A stretch of DNA of 64,000 nt, from assembly GCF_000026145.1 (NCBI RefSeq), contig NC_009445.1:1178001-1242000 (forward strand). The letters run 5' to 3'. Of the stretch, positions 28,067-36,679 are shown in pieces (the stretch's first letter is position 1; the number at the start of each line of letters is the position of its first letter). This DNA comes from Bradyrhizobium sp. ORS 278. GTDB taxonomy: Bacteria > Pseudomonadota > Alphaproteobacteria > Rhizobiales > Xanthobacteraceae. A program made the translations under genes and the position numbers. The notes under the pieces were generated by a model. It was not told the origin of the DNA. It did not search any database and saw nothing but the letters and a program-made list of their open reading frames with translations.

Positions 28067-29335
28067 TTGAACAAGCTGATCTTCGCGGCCGCAGCCGCAG
28101 CCTTCACCGCGCTCGCCACACCGCTCGCCGCCGCGCCGCTGGCGGAGGCCAGGCCCGAGGAGGTCGGCTTCTCGACATCCGGCCTGGCTCGCATGGACGA
28201 TTTCTTCGCCCGCGAGATCGCCGCGAAGCGCGTGCCTGGTGCGGTGGTGGCGATCGCGCGCGACGGCAAGCTGGTGCACTACAAGGCCTACGGCCAGCTC
28301 GATCCGGTCAAGGGCACGCCGATGCCGCTCGATGCGATCTTCGCGCTGGCCTCGATGACCAAGCCGATGGCCGCGGTGGCGGGGCTCACCTTGATGGAGC
28401 AGGGACGGCTGCCGCTGCAGGCGAAGCTCGCGGACTACTATCCGGCCTTCGCCGACATGAAGGTCGGCGTGGTCCAGGCCGATGGCGCGCTCAAGCTCGA
28501 GCCGCAGGCCCGGCCGATCCTGATCCACGATCTCTATCGCCACACCTCCGGTCTGATGTATGGCGGCCGGCCGGACAGCGCGAGCCCGGTGGCGCGGCTC
28601 TATCCCGACGGCATCGCACCGGCGATCGAGGGCGACACCCAGGCCTTCATCGAGCGCATCACCAAGCTGCCGCTGGCGCATCAGCCGGGCACGCAGTTTG
28701 AATATGGCTTCTCGATCGACGTGCTCGGCGCCGTCATCGAGAAGGTCAGCGAGCAGCGGCTCGGAGAATATCTCGCGGCCAATGTATGGAAGCCGCTCGG
28801 CATGAACGATGCGACCTTCGCGCCGTCAGACGCGCAACGGCCGCGGCTGGCGCGGCCGTTTCCGAACGATCCGCTCACCGGCAAGCCGCAGGCGATCAGG
28901 CTCCTGGATACAGTGACGAAGTCGGACTGCGGCGGTGCCTGCTCCTTCGCCACCATCGGCGACTACATCCGCTTCGGCCAGATGCTGCTCAATGGCGGCG
29001 AACTCGACGGCGCGCGCGTCCTGAGCCCGAAGACCGTGCATCACATGACCGCCAACCATCTCGGTCCGGAGATCAAGAACATGGTGGCCAATGTCGAGCC
29101 GCATCGCGCCGGCTTCGGCTTCGGGCTTGGTGTCGCGGTGCGCACCAGCGAGGGCCTGTCGGCGGTGCCCGGCAATCCCGGCGAGTTGAGCTGGAATGGC
29201 GCCTTCGGCACGCAGTTCTTCTGTGATCCGAAGGAGCGCCTGGTGGTGGTGGTCGGCACGGCCGCGCCGGGCGAGCTGCGCAAATATTATCGCGAGCAGG
29301 TGCAGGACATCGTCTATGGCGCGATGGTAAAGTGA
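28067..29335 (+). CDS. serine hydrolase, beta-lactamase class C family
   Basis: A 422-residue exported hydrolase of the class C beta-lactamase/esterase/DD-peptidase superfamily. It has a signal peptide (NKLIFAAAAAAFTALATPLAAAP), the catalytic SxxK as ASMTKPMAAVAGL, HTSGLMYGG, a YxN-position YGF in QFEYGFSIDVLG, and a C-terminal WNGAFGTQFFCDP block. The TTG at 28067 is the best start, because AGGGAG lies six bases before it and the signal peptide begins there; the open frame extends to 27920. More likely an esterase-type member than an antibiotic-resistance enzyme. A GST gene follows by 4 bases. Confidence 0.85.
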   Translation: MNKLIFAAAAAAFTALATPLAAAPLAEARPEEVGFSTSGLARMDDFFAREIAAKRVPGAVVAIARDGKLVHYKAYGQLDPVKGTPMPLDAIFALASMTKPMAAVAGLTLMEQGRLPLQAKLADYYPAFADMKVGVVQADGALKLEPQARPILIHDLYRHTSGLMYGGRPDSASPVARLYPDGIAPAIEGDTQAFIERITKLPLAHQPGTQFEYGFSIDVLGAVIEKVSEQRLGEYLAANVWKPLGMNDATFAPSDAQRPRLARPFPNDPLTGKPQAIRLLDTVTKSDCGGACSFATIGDYIRFGQMLLNGGELDGARVLSPKTVHHMTANHLGPEIKNMVANVEPHRAGFGFGLGVAVRTSEGLSAVPGNPGELSWNGAFGTQFFCDPKERLVVVVGTAAPGELRKYYREQVQDIVYGAMVK

Positions 29336-29339
29336 CGCC

Positions 29340-29981
29340 ATGCTCACCGTCCATCATCTCGGCAAATCCCAATCCGAACGCATCGTCTGGCTCTGCGAGG
29401 AGCTGGAGATTCCTTATGATCTGAAATGCTACGCGCGTGACGCCAGGACGGTCCTGGCGCCCGCGGAGTACAAGGCGCTGCACCCGATCGGGGCGGCGCC
29501 GGTCATCACCGACGGCGAACTCGTGCTTGCCGAATCCGGTGCGGTGGTCGACTACATCATCGCTAGATATGGCCAGGGCCGCTTGCGGCCCTCGCCCGAT
29601 GATCCCGACTTCGCGCCGTTCCTGTACTGGTTTCACTTCGCCAACGGCACCTTGCAGCCGGCGATGGGCCGGATGATGATCCTGAACCGGCTCAATCTGC
29701 CGGACGACAATGCCGTGCTCGGTGCGATGCGTGCGCGTCTCGACCGCGCCTTTGCGAGCGTCGAGGCGCGCTGCGGCGAGGCGGACTATCTCGCCGGCGA
29801 CAGACTGACGGCGGCCGACATCATGACGGTGTTCTCGCTGACCACCATGCGCTACTTCCTGCCCTGCGATCTCGCGCCATACCCCAACATCCGCGCCTAT
29901 CTCGCCCGCATCGCCGCCCGGCCAGCCTATCAGCGCGCGATGGCCCAGGGCGATCCCGGGATGGCGTTGTTGTTGAGCTGA
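29340..29981 (+). CDS. glutathione S-transferase family protein
   Basis: A 213-residue GST. The thioredoxin-like N-domain carries the start motif LTVHHLGKSQSERIVWLCEELEIPYDL, the cis-proline HPIGAAPVITDG and the ESGAVVDYI glutathione-contacting block. The all-helical C-domain includes YLAGDRLTAADIMTVFSL. It begins 4 bases after the serine hydrolase stop, so it is likely coupled to it. Substrate unknown; a detoxification or ester/thioether conjugation role is the family expectation. Confidence 0.88.
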   Translation: MLTVHHLGKSQSERIVWLCEELEIPYDLKCYARDARTVLAPAEYKALHPIGAAPVITDGELVLAESGAVVDYIIARYGQGRLRPSPDDPDFAPFLYWFHFANGTLQPAMGRMMILNRLNLPDDNAVLGAMRARLDRAFASVEARCGEADYLAGDRLTAADIMTVFSLTTMRYFLPCDLAPYPNIRAYLARIAARPAYQRAMAQGDPGMALLLS

Positions 29982-30015
29982 TCCCCGCGCTCTGTCCCGA
30001 CGACGGCACAAAGCC

Positions 30016-31314
30016 TCACTTCCGCTGCTTCCTGCTCCACTCCAGGAACGAGCGATACAGCTCGTCCCTTTCGGCCTTCGACGACGCCTTGGCCTGCGAT
30101 TCGAGAAACGCGTCAGAGCGCTGCTGCTGGCTCAGGCCGCCTGTGGCCGCCGGCGGCAAGCCGATATCGGCGTCCTTCTTCATGCGCTCCAGCACGGTCT
30201 CGACATAGGGATAGCGCTGCCAGCCGGGCACCTGGGCCTCGAGGTTGAGATCCTTCCAGCCAGGATGGAACGGCGGCTGCTGCAGCCGGCCGAGGTTGCT
30301 GAACAGCGTGTCGACGAAGCGGTTGACGCGGTCGGCGCGGTCGCTGCCGGGCTTCCAGTTGTAGACCGCCAGCACCGAAGGCACCGCGATCGTCTCGATC
30401 GATGTGTCCGGCGCCAGCAGCGCCGGGTAGGTCTCGGCCTTGATCGCCGTCGGGTAATAGAAGTCCGCAAACTGCTTGGTGTAGGGGATCGGCACGAAGT
30501 GGAAGCCAGGGTCGGCGGTCTTCATGCCGCTGAACACTTCGCCGGGCTTCGATGCGACATACACCATGGCCGCGATCTCGCCCTTGTGCAGCTTCTCCAG
30601 CGCCACTGGCCCGCCGACCGCGACCGGCTGGATGTCGATGCCCAGCCGCCGGAAGATCAGAGGCCCGGTGTGCGCGGCCGCGACCCCCGCCGTGCCAACC
30701 GCGATCTTCTGGCCCTTCAGGTCCTGGAGCGTCTTGAACTCCTCGCGCGCATAGATGTGCACGTCGGAGATGAAGAAGCGCAGCACGTAGCGAATGCGGT
30801 CGTTGATGTTGGCGAGGCCGGCCTGCTTGGCGTAGAAGTCGAAGGCGTCCGCATAGGTGATGGCGACGTCGACGCCGCGCAGGTACAGCAGATCGGCGAT
30901 GTTCGACGTCGTGCCGCGCGTCACCATCGGGATGAGGCGCATATTGTCGCCGTCATCCATCGTCCGCGCCATCTCGCTGGCAAAGCGCACGAAGCCGCCG
31001 TCCGGCAGGCCGGCGGCGAGACCGACGGTCCACTGATTCATCCGGGCCTTGATCGCGGTCTCGTCGGACACGCTGCGTGTCTCCGGCGCACGCGGTTCGA
31101 GGGCCCGAGATTCGGCGGGCCGCCGCACCGGCGCGCGTGCCGGTGGTACGGGCTTCAGGGACAGCGGTGTCGACGGCTGCTCGGCGGGCCGCTCCGGGTC
31201 GAGCGATTCTGCCCTCAGGACGTCTTGAGCCAGGGCCGGGCATCCGGCCGTGAGAGAGACAGCAGAGATCGTGGCCAGCAGCATCAGCGCTGCGCCCGCG
31301 CGCGTTCGACGCAT
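30016..31314 (-). CDS. TAXI-family TRAP transporter solute-binding protein
   Basis: A 432-residue periplasmic binding protein with signal peptide (cleavage near ALA-Q, residue 30) and a Pro/Arg/Glu-rich linker to about residue 90. The TAXI domain follows, with WTVGLAAGLPDGGFVRFASEMA, RGTTSNIADLLYLRGVDVAITYADA, LKGQKIAVGTAGVAAAHTG and YYPTAIKAETYPALLAPD. TAXI proteins deliver ligands to TRAP permeases, but none lies nearby, so it is an orphan here. The long C-terminal extension (about residues 340-432) is larger than in typical TAXI proteins. Confidence 0.85.
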   Translation of the reverse strand: MRRTRAGAALMLLATISAVSLTAGCPALAQDVLRAESLDPERPAEQPSTPLSLKPVPPARAPVRRPAESRALEPRAPETRSVSDETAIKARMNQWTVGLAAGLPDGGFVRFASEMARTMDDGDNMRLIPMVTRGTTSNIADLLYLRGVDVAITYADAFDFYAKQAGLANINDRIRYVLRFFISDVHIYAREEFKTLQDLKGQKIAVGTAGVAAAHTGPLIFRRLGIDIQPVAVGGPVALEKLHKGEIAAMVYVASKPGEVFSGMKTADPGFHFVPIPYTKQFADFYYPTAIKAETYPALLAPDTSIETIAVPSVLAVYNWKPGSDRADRVNRFVDTLFSNLGRLQQPPFHPGWKDLNLEAQVPGWQRYPYVETVLERMKKDADIGLPPAATGGLSQQQRSDAFLESQAKASSKAERDELYRSFLEWSRKQRK

Positions 31315-31436
31315 GACGATTGTCCCCCGATCGCGTCTGCCCCAGTCCCCCTGAGCCGACTGCTGGACCTGACCGTTTCAATCAGAAGTAGATATGATGT
31401 GCGACCTAAACCGGGCGGATTTGTGGCGATGACTAC

Positions 31437-31892
31437 CTATGGTTTTAGATAGCTCCAGCCACTCTCCTGCAGTTCCATCAGCCTGACCGCGCCCGATGGC
31501 ACCAGGCTGGCCTGGGCGACGATCTCGATCGGGTGTCCCTCGCGCTTCTCCATCCCGCGCTTGGTGATGTTGCAGGCGGAGAACTTGATCTTGGCCGGAA
31601 AGCTGAGCTCGACAATCTGCTTCAGCCGATCCTTCACCGGCGAGGTATCCTCGCGCAGCATGTTCAGGCCCGGCCCGTAGGTGACGATCTCGATCTCGAC
31701 CTCCTCGCCCTTCTCCTTGAACGTTTCCATGATGTTGGCGGCATTGTTCAGCGCCAGATTCATGACCGCCGGATCGTTCTGATCGACCTGGATCGCGACG
31801 CGGTGAGTCTTGACGTCGGCCGCGGGGCTCGCCGCCATTGATGCGATCAGCAGCGCACAGCTCGCCGCCGCAGTTCTGAGATCGAAGCGCAT
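31437..31892 (-). CDS. secreted DsrE/F-like family protein
   Basis: A 151-residue exported protein with a signal peptide (LRTAAASCALLIASMAASPAAD). The mature domain resembles DsrE/DsrF-like proteins: KTHRVAIQVDQNDPAVMNLALNNAANIMETF, EIVTYGPGLNMLREDTSPVKDRL, and a single cysteine in KFSACNITKRGM. Periplasmic DsrE-like proteins are widespread, but their role, possibly sulfur-related redox, is not settled. The start at 31892 is preceded by GGAG. It lies upstream of the TAXI gene on the same strand, separated by about 120 bases. Confidence 0.75.
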   Translation of the reverse strand: MRFDLRTAAASCALLIASMAASPAADVKTHRVAIQVDQNDPAVMNLALNNAANIMETFKEKGEEVEIEIVTYGPGLNMLREDTSPVKDRLKQIVELSFPAKIKFSACNITKRGMEKREGHPIEIVAQASLVPSGAVRLMELQESGWSYLKP

Positions 31893-33193
31893 GCCAGGAC
31901 TCCAATGGACGCAACAGGAATGCACGATACAAGGCATTGGATGTGGTCGTGAATCTGCACAACCTCAGCTCCCACCGATGAGCCCCAATCGTGGCGAGAC
32001 TATGCGCTTGAAGACGCGGCCCTGCCGCGCGAGCGCCGCGATGGTGCTTGTTTGATCGCCGGGCATGGAGGCAAGAGCGATGTTGCGTCCATCTGGAGCG
32101 AATAGTGTGATCCGCCGCAATATCCGCAGCGTCATGGCGAGCGCAGCGAAGCAACTCAGACTGTCGACGCAGAGCCAGTCTGGATTGCTTCAACGCAAGG
32201 GCGCCTCGCAATGACTGCGCGGACGATGCCGGCGCCCAACCCACCGACGTCGTCCCGGCGAACGCCGGGACCCATAACCACTGCTGTTAGTTGGCTGCAC
32301 GCGATGGCTGCCGTCGTGCCTCATTGATGGATTCCGCGGTCTGGATCCCGGCGTTCGCCGGGATGACAGCGGAAGTGCTGAGATGCGTCACGGGCAATCG
32401 ATGCACGCAGCTCATGTCAGCAACAGCACGACGGGCAATCCGTGCATGTCGCTCATGCGCAAAGTGCCCGTCGCGTTACGATGTCGCAGGCTGTCTCGCT
32501 TGTCGTGTCGGGCAAATCAGGCGGATGCTTCCGCTCGTCCTGCTGCCGCATGAGGGGCGTGTCGCGACCGTCACGAGACGTTGGCAGTGGGATGCGATGG
32601 GCGTGTGTCGACGCAGCGTGAAGCGATTTGCGCGGACGAACGGCGATGCACGACCGGTCAAGTCGCGCGGTCCTGACACCCCGACGCTGGTGTCAAGTTC
32701 ACGGCGGAGCGTTCTGCTTCGCGTGGATGATGGTGGCTAGACAGCCCGGCGCACCAGGGAGAACGCGAAGCAGCCGTTCAAACCGTCGCGCAGGGGAGGC
32801 CGGGCGAGCCCGGCTGCACCTGTGGTACCTGCCGCCTGCATTTTTTCTCGCAGGCGGGCCATGGGCGTCAGCCGACGCCCGGCCTCCCCTGCGCCCTCTG
32901 TTTGAAGAGGGCGATCGAAATCAACAACTCGGACGCTGAGCGCCGCGAGAGTGTGAAGCCATGCCTGTTCTGATCTGCTCTGCCGCGGTCGGCCCCGGAT
33001 CCCACCACCCCGCAACTGTCATCGCCCGCGAAAGCGGGCGATCCAGTACGCCGCGGCCCTTCGGCTCAATCGCTGCCGTCACGGCGTACTGGGTCGCCCG
33101 GTCGAGCCGGGCGACGACAGCGAGTTGGCGGCCCGATGGTGCCTTATCCACGTCCGCCGCTGGCAAAATCACCTGGCCATGGTTACATTGGCC
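31893..33193. other. 1.3-kb gene-free region packed with repeats
   Basis: No convincing gene. Contents in order: a family C unit at 32131-32215 (GTCATGGCGAGCGCAGCGAAG facing GCGCCTCGCAATGAC); family A units at 32249-32275 and, inverted, 32342-32368; a long structured repeat at about 32402-32894; and about 100 unassigned bases before the 6S RNA promoter. Open frames on both strands are artefacts of these repeats. Confidence 0.7.
32402..32894 (-). repeat. long structured repeat, copy 1
   Basis: A diverged copy of the element at 55522-56130, in opposite orientation. The outer inverted repeat GCGCAGGGGAGGCCGGGCG (32788-32806, complement 32876-32894) encloses an inner hairpin CCGCCTGC/GCAGGCGG (32832-32839/32850-32857). 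Read on the minus strand, a block at 32600-32552 and a TGATTTGCCCG motif at 32519-32509 follow in the same order as in copy 2. Confidence 0.7.
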
Positions 33194-33345
33194 CTGCGAG
33201 GCTGCGACGCGCGTCCGGAACCAACATATCCCCGGGGCCTTATCGATCCTTAAGGGAACTGTCCCTGGCCAGGTCCGTGGACCTGGACATATGGTGCCCA
33301 CCTACTTTCGTAGGGAACTCCGGGATCGAGCGTTTCAACGGCGAT
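33194..33345 (+). ncRNA. ssrS: 6S RNA (candidate)
   Basis: 6S RNA binds sigma-70 RNA polymerase by mimicking an open promoter. The location fits: it lies directly upstream of 5-formyl-THF cyclo-ligase, the conserved neighbour of ssrS. Structure fits: a long imperfect rod with CAACATAT (about 33222-33229) facing ATATGGTG (about 33289-33296), an apical hairpin CCAGGTCC-GT-GGACCTGG (33269-33286), and a small 3' hairpin CCTAC-TTTC-GTAGG just after. A plausible promoter (CTGGCA, then TACATT at 33184-33189) precedes it. The ends are estimated. Confidence 0.72.
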
Positions 33346-33473
33346 TGCGGCTTCGCTCTTATGTCCCTGCTTGTCTGGTCTCCATCGCCTCTCCCCCTTC
33401 GGTTGCTGGCCTGCCGCGTTTCTGCAACGTTGAAATGCTCGCGCTCGCGCGCTCTGAACGGAGGTCCCGTCGC

Positions 33474-34061
33474 ATGCCGATGAAGGCCGCTCAGCACACC
33501 AAGCAGCAGCTCCGCGCGACGGCCCTCGCGGCGCGCGACGCTCTCAGCGAGGACGACAGAGCCGCCGCCGCGCAGGCCATCGCTGCGCGCGGGCTGCCCT
33601 TTACGCCGAAGCCGGGCATGGTGGTCTCGGGCTACGCGCCAATCCGCAACGAACTCGATCCGATGCCGCTGATGCGCGAATTAGCCGGGCAGGGCGCGCG
33701 GCTGGCGCTGCCGGTGGTGCTGGCGCGCGGGCATTCGCTGTCGTTCCGCGCCTACGCGCCGGGGGACCGGCTGACGCTCGGCGCACTGGGGATCCCCGAG
33801 CCGTCGCCGGTGGCGGCCGAACTGGTGCCCGACATCATGCTGGTGCCGCTCGCGGCCTTCGACCGCACCGGGCACCGCATTGGCTATGGCGGAGGCTACT
33901 ACGACTACACCTTCTCGCACCTGCGCAAATCGCATCATGTCATCGGCATAGGTCTCGGCTTCGCCGTGCAGGAAACCGAGGCCATCCCGGCCTTGGCCCA
34001 CGACGCGGCACTCGATTATGTGCTAACCGAGCGAGAGACCTTGGATTTCCGGAGCCATTGA
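33474..34061 (+). CDS. ygfA: 5-formyltetrahydrofolate cyclo-ligase
   Basis: A 195-residue ATP-dependent enzyme converting 5-formyl-THF to methenyl-THF in folate metabolism. Motifs are KQQLRATALAARDAL at the N-terminus, GYAPIRNELDPMPLM, and the signature VPLAAFDRTGHRIGYGGGYYD near the C-terminus. The start at 33474 is set by GGAGG nine bases upstream; the open frame extends much further over the 6S RNA. It is followed immediately by the YmdB-type gene, whose start lies one base after this stop, so the two are coupled. Confidence 0.92.
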   Translation: MPMKAAQHTKQQLRATALAARDALSEDDRAAAAQAIAARGLPFTPKPGMVVSGYAPIRNELDPMPLMRELAGQGARLALPVVLARGHSLSFRAYAPGDRLTLGALGIPEPSPVAAELVPDIMLVPLAAFDRTGHRIGYGGGYYDYTFSHLRKSHHVIGIGLGFAVQETEAIPALAHDAALDYVLTERETLDFRSH

Positions 34062-34062
34062 G

Positions 34063-34887
34063 TTGCGAATTCTCTTCGTCGGCGACGTCGTCGGCCGCGC
34101 GGGCCGCACCGCCGTCACAGACCACCTTCCAGGCCTGATCCGCGACTGGCGGCTCGATCTCGTCATCGTCAATGGCGAGAACGCGGCCGGCGGATTCGGC
34201 ATCACCGAGGCGATCTATCAGGAGCTGCTCGATGCCGGCGCCGACGCCGTCACGCTCGGCAATCATTCCTGGGACCAGCGCGAGGCGCTGGTGTTCATCG
34301 AACGGGCGCCGCGCCTGGTGCGGCCCGCGAACTATCCGCCGGGGACGCCCGGCCGGGGCGCGGCGTTGATCGAGACCAAGACCGGCGCTCGCGCGCTGGT
34401 GGTGAACGTGCTGGGCCGCGTGTTCATGACGCCGTTCGACGATCCGTTCGCGGCCATCGCGCGTGAGATCGGCGCTTGCCCGCTGCGCGAGGCCGCGGAT
34501 GCGATCGTGGTCGATGTGCATTGCGAGGCCACCAGCGAGAAGCAGGGTTTTGGTCATTTCTGCGACGGCCGCGTCAGCCTCGTCGTCGGCACCCACACCC
34601 ACGTGCCCACGGCCGATCACCAGATCCTACCCGGCGGCACCGCCTACATGACCGATGCCGGCATGACCGGTGACTACGACTCCATCATCGGCATGCAGAA
34701 GGACGAGCCGCTGCGCCGCTTCCAGTCGGGGATTCCCTCGGCCCGCTTCGAGCCGGCGATGGGCGAGGCGACCTTGAGCGGCGTCGCGGTCGAGACCGAC
34801 GACGCGACGGGCCTGGCGGAGCGGATCGCGCCGGTGCGCCTCGGAGGCCGGCTGTCGCAGGCGAAGCCGACATTCTGGGGAGCATAG
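34063..34887 (+). CDS. TIGR00282/YmdB family metallophosphoesterase
   Basis: A 274-residue metal-dependent phosphodiesterase of the YmdB type; the Bacillus member hydrolyses 2',3'-cyclic nucleotides. All metal motifs are present: FVGDVVGRAGR (residues 5-15), VNGENAAGG (36-44), LGNHSWDQRE (66-75), VDVHCEATSEKQG (149-161) and VGTHTHVPTADH (174-185). The start is a TTG at 34063 with GGAG upstream. Coupled to the cyclo-ligase gene, an arrangement conserved in Rhizobiales. Confidence 0.9.
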   Translation: MRILFVGDVVGRAGRTAVTDHLPGLIRDWRLDLVIVNGENAAGGFGITEAIYQELLDAGADAVTLGNHSWDQREALVFIERAPRLVRPANYPPGTPGRGAALIETKTGARALVVNVLGRVFMTPFDDPFAAIAREIGACPLREAADAIVVDVHCEATSEKQGFGHFCDGRVSLVVGTHTHVPTADHQILPGGTAYMTDAGMTGDYDSIIGMQKDEPLRRFQSGIPSARFEPAMGEATLSGVAVETDDATGLAERIAPVRLGGRLSQAKPTFWGA

Positions 34888-34903
34888 GATCGCAGCCGGG
34901 CGG

Positions 34904-35134
34904 TCAGAAGCCGAAGAATTTCTCGCGCAGCGCGTCCTCATAGGCCGCCTTGGCGTCCTTCACCTTGCCGCGCACCGCGTCCTCGTCGAAATGGGCCTGC
35001 TCCCAGCGGTCGATGTCGGCGACGTCGTGGTTGACCGAGGCGAGCTCCTCCTCATGCCGGATCGCGACGATCCACTCCTCGACCGCGTCCTTGTAGGCCT
35101 TCTGCAGTGCATCAAGCTCCGGATGGTCGCTCAT
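34904..35134 (-). CDS. small conserved hypothetical protein
   Basis: A 76-residue acidic helical protein (LDALQKAYKDAVEEWIVAIRHEEELASV, then DVADIDRWEQAHFDEDAVRGKVKDAKAAYEDAL). No membrane segment, cysteine or known motif; probably a soluble helical hairpin. It lies 69 bases downstream of the second chemoreceptor gene on the same strand. Function unknown. Balanced composition supports a real gene. Confidence 0.7.
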   Translation of the reverse strand: MSDHPELDALQKAYKDAVEEWIVAIRHEEELASVNHDVADIDRWEQAHFDEDAVRGKVKDAKAAYEDALREKFFGF

Positions 35135-35203
35135 GTCCCAACTCCCGCCACTGATCGCGGCGGAGTTATAGGAAGCGTCAATGACTCCGCGACGACAGTT
35201 GCG

Positions 35204-36634
35204 CTACGCGCTCGGCCGGAAGCCCATCCGGAAGGCGCCCCAATGGCGCCCCTTGATGAAGATCGGCGCCGAGAGGTCCTTCATCAGCACGAACTGCCCG
35301 CCGCCCATGTCGCGGCGGTAGGTCTGCAGCAGGAACGGCTTGCTGCTGGCGGCGGCGACCTTCTTCACCGCGCGGTCCTCGAACAGCCGGCGGTTGCGGC
35401 AATTGGCGTTGTTCCAGACGGGGTCGGGACCCTGCGGCTTGCGGTAGTTCGGATTGTGCGTCGGCAGATAGCCGCCGCGCGCCCAGGCGACGCAGAACAC
35501 GATGCGCGGGTCGCTGCCCTGGATCGGGTCCTGGATGGCGGGCAGCACGCGGTCGGTGAACTCGACATAGCGGGTGAGATATTGCTTCGGGTTGGTGCCG
35601 GGAATTTCGCGATAGCTCTCGTCCAGCAAATCGGCGAGCGCGATCTCGCCGCGATCGATCGCCGCCTCGAACACAGAAGAGATCTGCCGTGCGGTCGCGA
35701 CCACGGTCCGGATCAAGGGCGCATCAGCGGTCTCCACGCCGCTTTCGGCGATCAGCCCGATCAGCGCCTCGGAATGATCGAGCAGCTTGGCGATGCGGCT
35801 GTCGGCCTGTTTCAGCTCGAGCGAGGACTGGTCGACGCCCTTGGCGAGCTCGGCCAGCTCGGTGATGACCGTGTCGCAATGCGCGAGGTTGGAGGTCGCG
35901 GCCTTGGCCACACCATCGATCTCCTGGCCGACACTGGTGAAGCCGTCCTGGACGCGGACGATGATGCCGCCGATCTGCTGGGCGCCTTCGCCCGCGGTCT
36001 TGGCGCGCGAGGAGGCCTGGCCGCTCTCGCCGAGCAGGCTCTTCACCTGCGAGTCCAGCCCGCGCAGGGTGTCGCCGATCTGCTGCGTCGCCTGCCGCGT
36101 CGCCTCGGCGAGCGACTTCACCTCGCTGGCGACGACCGCGAAGCCGCGACCGGCAGAGCCGGCGCGGGCGGCCTCGATCGTGGCGTTGAGCGCCAGCAGA
36201 TTGGTCTGCTTGGCGATCGCCTCGATCGCGACCGAGACCTTGGCGACCTGCGACAGGGCATCGCCGACCGAACCGAGCCGCTGCTCGATGCGCTCCACCG
36301 AATCGACCAGCTCGGAGATGTGCCGCACCGCTGTCTCAACCACGTTGCGCGACTGCGCGATGTCGCCGACCGCAGCTGTGGTCGCCGATTGCACCGCCTG
36401 CGAGGCGGTGGCGATGTCGTGATTGGCCGCGACCATGGTCTTGGCGGTGGCCTGCAGATGGCCGAAGCGCTGCGACTGGTAGCTTACCCGGTTGGCCACT
36501 TCCTGGACGTTGCCGGCGACGTCGGCGAGCTCGACGCCGAGCCCGCCGATGCGGTCGGCGATCTCGTCGATCAGCCGCTCGGCGCCGGATCGCGCGTCGT
36601 GACTTTCCAGAATGGCGCGTTGCGCGACGGACAT
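35204..36634 (-). CDS. soluble methyl-accepting chemotaxis protein with C-terminal sensory-like domain
   Basis: A 476-residue chemoreceptor without transmembrane helices. The signalling coiled coil covers about residues 30-310, with the conserved hairpin tip [19 protein letters not shown] near 141-159. The last 165 residues form a separate domain ([66 protein letters not shown]) closely related to the end of the receptor encoded just upstream. The domain looks Cache/PAS-like but was not firmly recognised. GGGAG precedes the start. Placing a sensor after the signalling domain is unusual. Confidence 0.88.
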   Translation of the reverse strand: MSVAQRAILESHDARSGAERLIDEIADRIGGLGVELADVAGNVQEVANRVSYQSQRFGHLQATAKTMVAANHDIATASQAVQSATTAAVGDIAQSRNVVETAVRHISELVDSVERIEQRLGSVGDALSQVAKVSVAIEAIAKQTNLLALNATIEAARAGSAGRGFAVVASEVKSLAEATRQATQQIGDTLRGLDSQVKSLLGESGQASSRAKTAGEGAQQIGGIIVRVQDGFTSVGQEIDGVAKAATSNLAHCDTVITELAELAKGVDQSSLELKQADSRIAKLLDHSEALIGLIAESGVETADAPLIRTVVATARQISSVFEAAIDRGEIALADLLDESYREIPGTNPKQYLTRYVEFTDRVLPAIQDPIQGSDPRIVFCVAWARGGYLPTHNPNYRKPQGPDPVWNNANCRNRRLFEDRAVKKVAAASSKPFLLQTYRRDMGGGQFVLMKDLSAPIFIKGRHWGAFRMGFRPSA

Positions 36635-36679
36635 GTCCAGGCTCCCGGGCTTGACGGATTCAGCAGGTCACCGCTCGGC

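Noticed and set aside
28067..29335. Antibiotic-resistance beta-lactamase
   Set aside because: The class C fold is clear, but the motif context fits the broad esterase/serine hydrolase family. No ampR-type regulator is present.
32291..32740. 149-codon plus-strand frame in the repeat region
   Set aside because: It is a translation of family A and long-repeat DNA; parts of it recur, in other frames, in the copy at 55.5-56.1 kb.
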